In this document: positions 44,217-51,086 of the stretch, in pieces | How positions within the stretch are numbered: the first letter of the stretch is position 1 | Layout: the number at the start of each line of letters is the position of its first letter | Assembly: GCF_004354045.1 (NCBI RefSeq) | Contig: NZ_SMRT01000008.1 | Location: 186,001-250,000, forward strand | DNA from: Paenibacillus piri | GTDB lineage: Bacteria; Bacillota; Bacilli; Paenibacillales; NBRC-103111 | DNA length: 64,000 nt | Direction of reading: 5' to 3' | Made by a program: the position numbers and the translations under genes | Notes under the pieces: generated by a model | Told to the model about the DNA's origin: nothing | Database searches by the model: none | What the model saw: the letters and a program-made list of their open reading frames with translations, nothing else

Positions 44217-44293
44217 TGTGACTCTCCTCCTTTTTGTAATTATTTGTTATAATATGTAATGTAGGGAACTTGTCCGGGAAGGGGGTGATCCTT

Positions 44294-44491
44294 ATGCTGA
44301 CAATCGAGCTTAACCCTCAATTGCATCGTGCCGTGCATACATTGAAAACTGTCGAAGTACGCGAAAATGAAAGCCTTTCCATCAACGAACTGTCCTTGTC
44401 GAAAGAAGAGTCCTTCGCAACGATCCGTACCTTCAACCGCCCTGCAAAAAACAGAGCAAAAGATCTGTTAGAACCACGTAGTACATGGTAG
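44294..44491 (+). CDS. Candidate ComX-like pheromone precursor
   Basis: A 65-aa peptide starting at the ATG at 44294, six bases after GGGGGTGA, and closed by a strong terminator, so a real transcription unit. It is hydrophilic, lacks a signal peptide, and ends LLEPRSTW with a single Trp as the last residue. ComX precursors are 50-75 aa, vary greatly in sequence and carry one Trp near the C-terminus that ComQ prenylates. The sequence does not resemble B. subtilis ComX, and the gene is divergent from comP rather than between comQ and comP, so the assignment rests on size, Trp position and context. It could instead be an unrelated small protein. Confidence 0.55.
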   Translation: MLTIELNPQLHRAVHTLKTVEVRENESLSINELSLSKEESFATIRTFNRPAKNRAKDLLEPRSTW

Positions 44492-44518
44492 TGGTATATA
44501 AGTATTATTTTACCAAAT

Positions 44519-44568
44519 AAAAAAAGGATTGTATAATTAGCTTCCGCTAATCATACAGTCCTTTTTTT
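44519..44568. terminator. Strong rho-independent terminator
   Basis: Long hairpin of ~20 bp (AAAAAAGGATTGTATAATTA against its near-complement) ending CCTTTTTTT, directly after the candidate pheromone gene. The A-run on the other side makes it usable on both strands. Confidence 0.9.
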
Positions 44569-44785
44569 CATCCTCAAGCATGTTTTTTTTCGTCAATTTG
44601 CATAAAAATGAAAAAACCATAGGATTTAATGAACAAAATTATGTGGTGACCCTGGCCCAAATTACTATTAAGATTAAAGTATAAAAATGGAAATCTTTAT
44701 AATGTCTGAGAGCCGGTTTATGTCGAGAAGGCTAACAAATAATTGTCGACACATTTTCCATAAAGAAATGGAGAAGAGTACATTC

Positions 44786-45151
44786 ATGGATAGCGCCCCG
44801 ATGACGGTGTTGCGAAAAACCGAATACGGAATGCAGAAGGTCATTATTGATTTATATCGCGACGTGCTGTATATCGAACAAAAAAATGAACGCCTCCTGT
44901 ATCATACCGAAAACGGCATATACTACGGAATTCAATCGCTGGCGGACCTGGAGGAGTTGGACGATTTTTGGAAACTCGATGGCTGCAACGTAGTGAATAT
45001 GACGAAAATCAGGAGAATTGGTCGTCATCTGCGAGTATTTTTCACACCGACGCCTTCGAAGGAAAGCAAAAGCGCATCCATCTGCTGGATGATGATGAAG
45101 GTGCTGGGAAGCGATATTAAAAAGAAAATGGAGGAAAACAAAACCTCATAA
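44786..45151 (+). CDS. LytTR-like DNA-binding domain protein
   Basis: About 121 residues from the ATG at 44786 (GGAGAAG nine bases upstream); the longer frame offers two earlier Met codons without good sites. The core DVLYIEQKNERLLYHTENGIYYG ... LADLEEL ... VVNMTKIRRIG follows the LytTR pattern (ILYIE, YHT.G.YY, VN..KI). No receiver domain. LytTR proteins bind paired 9-bp repeats at promoters. Its place between the pheromone candidate and a Spo0E-like gene suggests a part in the quorum or sporulation circuit. Confidence 0.65.
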   Translation: MDSAPMTVLRKTEYGMQKVIIDLYRDVLYIEQKNERLLYHTENGIYYGIQSLADLEELDDFWKLDGCNVVNMTKIRRIGRHLRVFFTPTPSKESKSASICWMMMKVLGSDIKKKMEENKTS

Positions 45152-45191
45152 ATAACTTGCGTTGACAGCGTCGAAGTCGGAGGTGAATTAT

Positions 45192-45380
45192 ATGTACCTA
45201 ACGGAATCCCTGCTCGAACAAATGCGTTCTCAATTAATAAACCAGGCTTTAAGCGCAGGCAGCTTCACGGACGAGAAAGTCGTTCGATTAAGCCAAGAGC
45301 TTGACAAATTTATTGTTGAATATCAAAAAGCAAATCTCCCCCCGTCTTATTATTACTACAAAGCGACTTCGACTGGTTAA
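45192..45380 (+). CDS. Spo0E-like aspartyl-phosphate phosphatase
   Basis: A 62-aa helical-hairpin protein with the family signature SQELDKFIVEYQK. These small proteins remove phosphate from Spo0A~P and so delay sporulation. GGAGGTG precedes the ATG. It lies 40 bases after the LytTR-like gene and may be co-transcribed with it. The signature is exact and the length typical. Confidence 0.88.
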   Translation: MYLTESLLEQMRSQLINQALSAGSFTDEKVVRLSQELDKFIVEYQKANLPPSYYYYKATSTG

Positions 45381-46062
45381 AGTAGCGTATTCGAATAGTG
45401 CTGCTTATGGCCTGTTGGCGATGGTTGAAAGAGTGCCAGATGACGTAAAGAACCCTACCGATTCCCCATGGTAAAAATTCCAGATGGAGAGATAGAGTTA
45501 AGGGAGATAGAACAAAAGATTCCGCCTAGCTCGGTAGTTTGAGTCCCCAGTTTCGCGGCTAAACCTTCGCCGTGCAGTGCAGGAGGAGATTTTTTATAGG
45601 CAGCTATATCTTCAGTTTGCTATAAAAAGTTCTAGTATTTTCTTGGCCCATACAGAACACGCATAATAGCTACTTGTTTTTCATCCTCATCTATCAAACC
45701 ATCATTCCACGTTCCAACTCATCCATCAAACTCTGTACTACCTGAGGTACTGATAGTTCCCTGGAGATGTTTTTCAGCTTCTGCCAATTTGCGGTAAACA
45801 TCCGTAATCGCCATTTGATTTTCGAAGGTTCCATGCTTATAATGACCAGATAAAAAGGACCGTCAGGATGATCTTCCCTGACGGTTTTTCTTGAATCACA
45901 TCCGTCCGTCACCAGATAAACGGCATCAGCGGAGGTTTACTGATGTTTCCAGCAACCTTTTGGGAAGCCATATTATTAAATGCAATCATCTTAAATATTT
46001 GTCCAATCATTTTCTATATCTCTTGCATATCTTGGAGTATCAAAAAAGAGGAGTTGATATTT
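45381..46062. other. Interval with gene debris
   Basis: Holds the remnant toxin-antitoxin pair listed separately and otherwise unassigned sequence with short broken frames. Confidence 0.4.
45640..45814 (-). pseudogene. Remnant toxin-antitoxin module
   Basis: On the minus strand a short frame MAITDVYRKLAEAEKHLQGT (31 codons, from 45814 to 45719) resembles the middle of small Phd/RelB-type antitoxins. Shortly after it, in another frame, DEDEKQVAIMRVLYGPRKY resembles a ParE/RelE C-terminus. Most of both genes is missing. Confidence 0.4.
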
Positions 46063-46488
46063 TTGGTACGTATTCTTGATAAAGCGGCCGTCCAACCGCG
46101 TCGTAGCTTCAACCCGGCCAAATCGTTTACTATTCGGCGTTCCCCGTCAAAATCTGGCATAGCAGCGATCCCAATACGGATTCCAATGAATTCTCAACCG
46201 AATCGGGTAGATTTGGTAGTATCCGTTGGTGTCAGAGGTGTCAAAGGCATTGGGCAAATTCGCTTTAGAATCTTCCGAGGTGGAAAAGAAATTTTCAACA
46301 CACAGCAAGGTATTGAATCTGCGGGTTCAGAAAAAAATTATGTAGTTACCTTCCAGGCTGAAGATAGAAATGTAAGAGCGGGTACCCATGGTTACACAGT
46401 CACAGCAGAAAACCTTACTGCAAATACAAGGGTGGATGTTGTAGGACCTATATCGTTTAGTGGGTTAGCTGTTAAAACCAGAAACTAA
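46063..46488 (+). CDS. Beta-rich structural protein, unassigned
   Basis: A 141-aa protein started at the TTG at 46063, nine bases after GAGGAG; the upstream frame is hydrophobic and lacks a site. The N-terminus is basic and Pro-rich (VQPRRSFNPAKSFTIRRSPS). The rest alternates strands (RVDLVVSVGVRGVKGIGQI, IRFRIFRGGKEIF ... YVVTFQAEDRNV ... GPISFSGLAVKTRN), like small jelly-roll proteins found in spore outer layers. I cannot name the family; an exosporium or spore-surface role is a guess. Confidence 0.6.
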   Translation: MVRILDKAAVQPRRSFNPAKSFTIRRSPSKSGIAAIPIRIPMNSQPNRVDLVVSVGVRGVKGIGQIRFRIFRGGKEIFNTQQGIESAGSEKNYVVTFQAEDRNVRAGTHGYTVTAENLTANTRVDVVGPISFSGLAVKTRN

Positions 46489-46557
46489 CAGCACCTCTAC
46501 ATCTAGTAAAGATGCTTGCAAAAGCACTCTTGAGATAATGGATTCTCTAAGTGGTAA

Positions 46558-46601
46558 AAAGGCAGCTCGTTTTTCCGCCAGAAAATGGGCTGCTTTTACA
46601 C
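46558..46601 (+). terminator. Terminator-like hairpin
   Basis: GGCAGC ... GCTGCTTTTA with inner TTTT/AAAA pairing; serves the convergent genes on either side. Confidence 0.5.
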
Positions 46602-46713
46602 TATTTAAGCCAAGACAAGCTTCATGAGCAGGACTTACTTCATAACATTAGCCCCGCATTGAACTTTCAAGGACGCTCTCCTGAAAGTCCAAAACCATGG
46701 AAACCACTTGGGT

Positions 46714-47421
46714 TTAACACCTTACATGTTTGCGTTTGAAACCAAGCTGTCCTTTATCTACAGCCTTTTGAATATTTTCGAAAGCGTGTATGAGCTTGCT
46801 TTTGGTCTTGTCCCGTTTGACTTCTACCGGGCCCACTGCCTTAGCGGTCTCGACAGCCTTATCATGGAGCGGCAAATAAGATACAGCCACTGTGTACATA
46901 AAATTGTTCATCGCGTGTTTCGCTCGTTCGGGAGCATCATGAATCGTGCGTTCCACCAGATCAAGCATACCGGCAATTTTGTCTTCGGAAAATTCACCAT
47001 CCGGACGATTCCCCAACAGCCAGCAATAACAGCTCCAGCCCGCCGACATTCTCAACTCTTCGCCGCTTGCGATCCACTTATCGGCAACCTTTTGTGCGAT
47101 ATCTGCTTCCGCTAGGGTTACGGCAACCACAAAATCGGACAGCATGTAAAAATAAGCCGCATCCATCCAACGGTCATAATCCGCTTCCGTCATCGCATTG
47201 GGGTCAGCAATGATGCCGGCAAAGTACATAGCGTCGTAGTTCCCTGTCGTGTAAAGCTGTTCGGCAAGAGGCTGATTGATTTTTGTTTTCTTGAAGATGG
47301 GCTTCATCTCGCCTGTCGCCACGCCAAAAAGCGGTTCTTGTGCGCCGTTAGATATGTACATCTTCTTGAGTCGTTGCTTGCCAAGAGCTTCAAGCTCCTG
47401 CATCACCATTTCAAAATTCAT
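46714..47421 (-). CDS. DNA alkylation repair protein, AlkD-like
   Basis: A 235-aa all-helical HEAT-like protein (VMQELEALGKQRLKKMYISN ... FGVATGEMKPIFKK ... YDAMYFAGIIADP). AlkD-family glycosylases remove bulky alkylated bases from DNA. This subgroup is shorter and more divergent than B. cereus AlkD, and the catalytic Asp is not obvious by eye, so glycosylase activity is not assured. Confidence 0.82.
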   Translation of the reverse strand: MNFEMVMQELEALGKQRLKKMYISNGAQEPLFGVATGEMKPIFKKTKINQPLAEQLYTTGNYDAMYFAGIIADPNAMTEADYDRWMDAAYFYMLSDFVVAVTLAEADIAQKVADKWIASGEELRMSAGWSCYCWLLGNRPDGEFSEDKIAGMLDLVERTIHDAPERAKHAMNNFMYTVAVSYLPLHDKAVETAKAVGPVEVKRDKTKSKLIHAFENIQKAVDKGQLGFKRKHVRC

Positions 47422-47504
47422 CGTTCAACACTCCCTTCTTCGGCGGATTTGCTGTTAAGATGATAACAATCAAATCCATCCATTTAGCCTATAACTTATT
47501 TAAT

Positions 47505-47540
47505 TTTGTCAGTAACACAGAGCACTCCACATGACTTGTG
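47505..47540 (-). pseudogene. rlmD-like 3'-end fragment
   Basis: On the minus strand one frame reads SHVECSVLLTKLNK then stop, the style of an RlmD/RumA C-terminus (HVExxxxL). It precedes the MerR region and adjoins tRNA-like debris. Confidence 0.35.
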
Positions 47541-47558
47541 TGTGTAATATTGTGATGC

Positions 47559-47607
47559 GATCCCCCTGATTTCTTGACTGCCAGTCAAGCGCTCTACCGC
47601 CATAACC
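47559..47607 (-). pseudogene. tRNA-Ala-like fragment
   Basis: Minus strand GGTAGAGCGCTTGACTGGCA continues with a perfect anticodon stem CTTGA/TCAAG and loop CTGGCAG (GGC anticodon). The D-arm is partial and the T-arm and acceptor are degenerate. Confidence 0.5.
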
Positions 47608-47623
47608 TGATTTACTACCCCGT

Positions 47624-48352
47624 TCATGATTTTATGGATGATACTGCTTCTTTGATGAAAAGATATAGCTCGCTATCCATGCCATAAGCAATCGATTCCG
47701 CCACGTTTTTACTGTAATATTGTTCGGCGGATTGAATAAACCCTTCAGGAGCAACTGACTCGATTTCAAGTATCCATCGTTTGGCTAGCGGTACAACCTC
47801 GGAATCGCTAGGCAATTTCCCGTTTTCCTTCATTTCACGGAACTCGTCAAGTAAGTTCTTGCCCTCTGAGTTATTTTTCCCCAATTCATTCGTAACTGTC
47901 ATCTTGTACTTGTTTATCATCTCAACCTTATGATTTTCCGAAAAATAAGGGCTTGCGAGCATTTTCATCAGCTGGATTGTCATCAGGAAACGTTCACTCG
48001 ATACAGGTCCCCCTACATCAAGTAGTTCAATAATGTCTTGCAATCTGTTTCGAAGTTCAACCAGTTGGTTTATCTTCTCATTTAAACGGGTTAGCTGTAA
48101 ATTTAGCATTTCCTGGGGATTATAATTAGAGCTATTCATCATGTCTTTTATTTCTTCAAGGGTAAAACCCAATTGCCTGAGCGTTACAATTTGATGTAAC
48201 CGTACGATATCAGAATCTGTATAAAGACGGTGACCTGATTCTGTTTCATCCGATGGCTTCAACAACCCAATTTGATCATAGTGATGCAAGGTGCGAACAG
48301 TAAGTCCCGTTTTATTCGCAACTACTCCTATTTTCAAAGCTTTCTTAACCAA
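47624..48352 (-). CDS. MerR-family regulator, TipAL-like
   Basis: A 242-aa regulator. The N-terminal MerR helix-turn-helix is IGVVANKTGLTVRTLHHYDQIGLL ... GHRLY, followed by the long dimer helix. The C-terminal ~120 residues resemble a TipAS effector-binding domain (antibiotic binding). No obvious target gene downstream; it may act only on itself or on a lost neighbour. Confidence 0.88.
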   Translation of the reverse strand: MVKKALKIGVVANKTGLTVRTLHHYDQIGLLKPSDETESGHRLYTDSDIVRLHQIVTLRQLGFTLEEIKDMMNSSNYNPQEMLNLQLTRLNEKINQLVELRNRLQDIIELLDVGGPVSSERFLMTIQLMKMLASPYFSENHKVEMINKYKMTVTNELGKNNSEGKNLLDEFREMKENGKLPSDSEVVPLAKRWILEIESVAPEGFIQSAEQYYSKNVAESIAYGMDSELYLFIKEAVSSIKS

Positions 48353-48479
48353 ATCTTACCCCCCTTGAACCTAACGCTACGTCATGATTTATCATTTATT
48401 TTATCATAAAGGTTGGAGCAAATACCGACAGAAGGGAGTAGAGTTTTATGAATAATTAACCCTATTTGATGATGCAGAA

Positions 48480-48668
48480 TTGCTCGAGACCAAACCAATA
48501 CAACTATTCTGTGGATGCTCAAAAGAGATGTTCTTTTCTATGCTGTATGCTCTAGGAAAAGAAGAAGTAACCGATGCATACATTGACGCCAATATAATTG
48601 AATTTGCATGCAATGTATGTGGCAGTAAATATACGTTCCATCCGGAAGAATTGAAGGATTTTCTCTAG
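48480..48668 (+). pseudogene. Hsp33 C-terminal zinc-domain fragment
   Basis: 62 residues: LETKPIQLFCGCSKEMFFSM ... ALGKEEVTDA ... FACNVCGSKYTFHPEELKDF. The CxC ... CxxC spacing and surrounding residues match the redox-switch domain of Hsp33 (HslO). The chaperone core is absent. A ribosome site (GAAGGGAG) and ATG upstream are in another frame that stops after three codons. Probably the tail of a lost hslO copy, though a standalone zinc protein cannot be excluded. Confidence 0.6.
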
Positions 48669-48708
48669 ATTGCACTTACGGGGAAGATGTCGTGTTTTTG
48701 AAATGCGA

Positions 48709-48748
48709 AAAGAGGCTGATTCATCAAGGATCAGCCTCTTTCGTTTTG
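48709..48748 (+). terminator. Rho-independent terminator
   Basis: 12-bp stem AAAGAGGCTGAT/ATCAGCCTCTTT followed by CGTTTT. Confidence 0.85.
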
Positions 48749-48757
48749 AAGCGTTTA

Positions 48758-48823
48758 GGAAGCTCAAATCCTAGACCTCTTGAATGCCAGTCAAGCGCAC
48801 TTTCCCAGTTGAACTAAGTTTCC
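48758..48823 (-). pseudogene. Degenerate tRNA-Ala-like sequence
   Basis: Minus strand: D-arm-like TTAGTTCAACTGGGAAAGTG, anticodon stem-loop CTTGACTGGCATTCAAG (GGC) and a T-arm TAGGA-TTTGAGCT-TCCTA. The acceptor strands do not pair. Confidence 0.5.
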
Positions 48824-48876
48824 CAATAACAGCACTCCAAATACATCATGTCCTTACTGTTTTTTTGAGCAGTAAT

Positions 48877-48932
48877 GTCACATCTCATCTATTCTTTGCG
48901 AACCATCAATATTAGACACTCCACATGCGCGG
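48877..48932. repeat. Direct repeat of the rlmD 3' end (copy A)
   Basis: Shares GTCACATCTCAT, CGAACCATCAATATTA and ACTCCACATGCGCGG in order with 51038-51086, the true end of rlmD, with one ~7-base insertion. The frame ends AHVECLILMVRKE. Similarity stops on both sides. Confidence 0.75.
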
Positions 48933-48957
48933 AGTGTACAAAAAAGAGGCCAACTAT

Positions 48958-49845
48958 CTAATCCCTCGTGCTTTCGATTCGTCTTAGGTTCTCAGTGTCC
49001 CGAGCTGGAGATGAACCGAAGAAACGAGAGTACTCTCGATTAAACTGTGAAGGACTTTGATAGCCAACATGATATGCGGCACTTGCCACTGGATAGCCCT
49101 CAAATGCAATGAGGTTTCTAGCCTCCAAAAGCCTTAATTGCTTTTGAAATTGAATAGGACTTAAACCTGTTGCCCTTTTAAACTGACGGTGAAAGGTATT
49201 TATAGCCATTCCAGATTTTGATGCCAGCTCTCCAATGTCTATTGGCCTCATAAAATTATCGCGAATCCATTTTACAATCTGGGAAATCTTAGATAAATTA
49301 CTTTCCCGCAGACCAAATTGCCTCAGATACCATCCTTGTGGTCCCATCAGAACGCGATATAGGATTTCGCGCTCATAAGCTGGTGCAAGAGCTGGAATAT
49401 CTCTTGATGTTTTCGATAATCTCAATAAGCGCAGCCATGCCTCCATAAATTCAATGTCCATTTCACAAGCTGCGAAATGCTCGGAAGCAGTCGGTAATAG
49501 ATTTTCAGGAAGATCTCTTAATAAACTCTGAAGAACATTCTGATTCAATTTAAGACCAAGGGACATGTAAGGACGGCCATCACGGTCTGGATGTACAATC
49601 GCCGTCGCAGGAACATGCACCGGTAACACGTAATATGATGGCCCTTCCAGGTCAGTGATATGCTCCCCGATTGAAAGAATCTTTGATCCTTGAACCGTAA
49701 AACCAATCATCGGCTCGTAGAGCGCTGCGAGTTGATGAGCGGGGATGTCTCCCTTAATCATACTTAGCCCCGGTACTCCGGTTTCAATTTGTCGAGTGCC
49801 TGCGCCTTTCATTAGATCAATAATTTCATCAAGGACGTTATTCAT
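48958..49845 (-). CDS. AraC-family regulator
   Basis: A 295-aa regulator with an AraC_N cupin-like domain (GLSMIKGDIPAHQLAALYEPM ...) and a C-terminal AraC helix-turn-helix (PIDIGELASKSGMAINTFHRQFKRATGLSPIQFQKQLRL ... VGYQSPSQFNREYSRFFG). It is divergent from the SDR gene across ~217 bases and probably activates it in response to a small ligand. Confidence 0.92.
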   Translation of the reverse strand: MNNVLDEIIDLMKGAGTRQIETGVPGLSMIKGDIPAHQLAALYEPMIGFTVQGSKILSIGEHITDLEGPSYYVLPVHVPATAIVHPDRDGRPYMSLGLKLNQNVLQSLLRDLPENLLPTASEHFAACEMDIEFMEAWLRLLRLSKTSRDIPALAPAYEREILYRVLMGPQGWYLRQFGLRESNLSKISQIVKWIRDNFMRPIDIGELASKSGMAINTFHRQFKRATGLSPIQFQKQLRLLEARNLIAFEGYPVASAAYHVGYQSPSQFNREYSRFFGSSPARDTENLRRIESTRD

Positions 49846-50062
49846 GCACTTATTTTATCACACGACTTCTTATCCCTCAACACAGCTCTGAAATACTTCG
49901 GAATTTTTAGGCTCTTCATATGACAAATATAAAGGATAATCCGGATTACTCGAAAAGTAGCGTGGTGTTTTTAGGCAATTAAAAGGCATTATTAGATCTA
50001 TATTATTTCAACAGTTTCTACTAAAATTGAAGCCAGATCGAACACAAAATAAGGAGGATCTT

Positions 50063-50818
50063 ATGAAAATTGCGATTGTAACAGGTGGAAGTAACGGAAT
50101 TGGAAAAGCGACGGCGCTTGAGCTTGGCAAGCGCGGAATTAGCGTCATACTCACATACAATTCCTATAAGGACCGGGCGGAGGCTGTCGTTAAGGAAATT
50201 GAGAAGAATAAAGGCGTTCGGGCATTCGCACTGAAGCTGGATCTGACTCGAATATCGACATTCGAAGGTTTTGTTCTAGAAGTGAAAAAGAGCCTCCAAG
50301 ACATTTGGAACAGAACGACTTTTGATTACTTAGTTAACAATGGCGGTGTTGGTGGGCCAATGATGTTCACTGAGATGAGCGAAGAATACTTCGACAAGAT
50401 TCTTAATACGAATTTCAAAGGACCGATTTTTTTAACACAACAACTTGTAGGATTCATGGAGGATGCAGGAGCTATTGTAAATACCACGAGCTCATCCAAA
50501 AACCAATCGTTTCCAGGCTACTCCGTCTACGGCTCGTTAAAAGCAGCATTCTCAACTTGGACTCGCTACATCGCCAAAGAACTTGCACCTCGCCAAATTC
50601 GGGTCAACGCAGTTTCGCCCGGTCCTACGCACAGCAATTTTGGCGATGGAGTATTCGATAAACATCCTGAATTCATTAAGCCGCTGGCTGAGCAATCTGT
50701 ATTTGGCAGAATCGGCCAACCCGAAGATATGGCGAAGGTCATTGTGAACTTATTGTCCGATGATTTCGGCTGGGTTACAGCCCAGGACATTGAAGTGTCT
50801 GGCGGACATTTGCTTTAA
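50063..50818 (+). CDS. Short-chain dehydrogenase/reductase
   Basis: A 251-aa NAD(P)-dependent oxidoreductase: TGGSNGIGKA, NNGG in place of the usual NNAG, Ser in TTSSSKN, YGSLK catalytic Tyr/Lys, SPGP. AAGGAGG precedes the ATG at 50063. Paired with the divergent AraC gene; this two-gene unit is flanked by direct repeats of the rlmD end. Substrate unknown. Confidence 0.92.
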   Translation: MKIAIVTGGSNGIGKATALELGKRGISVILTYNSYKDRAEAVVKEIEKNKGVRAFALKLDLTRISTFEGFVLEVKKSLQDIWNRTTFDYLVNNGGVGGPMMFTEMSEEYFDKILNTNFKGPIFLTQQLVGFMEDAGAIVNTTSSSKNQSFPGYSVYGSLKAAFSTWTRYIAKELAPRQIRVNAVSPGPTHSNFGDGVFDKHPEFIKPLAEQSVFGRIGQPEDMAKVIVNLLSDDFGWVTAQDIEVSGGHLL

Positions 50819-51037
50819 GCAACGCAGACTGCTGTTTAGCCCGGATAAAAAGGGGGGGTCTCATCGTCATTATCATGACTTATGGGACACCCCTCATTTG
50901 GCGACATTCACGGGATCGCCTATCAATTGCTCGCATCGTTCATCTCTAGCAGCTTCCCCTCTCGGTACTACGTACCGTTCCTCCAACCGGCCTCCATTGT
51001 GCGAAATGCACCGCGAAAGCCGGAGACAATCGAATCT

Positions 51038-51086
51038 GTCACATCTCATGTTCGAACCATCAATATTACCGACTCCACATGCGCGG
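51038..51086. repeat. rlmD 3'-end repeat (copy B, native)
   Basis: The genuine stop region of rlmD; partner of copy A at 48877-48932. Confidence 0.75.

Noticed and set aside
44270..44293. Longer start for the candidate pheromone gene
   Set aside because: The first codons overlap the GGGGGTGA ribosome site; the ATG at 44294 is correctly spaced.
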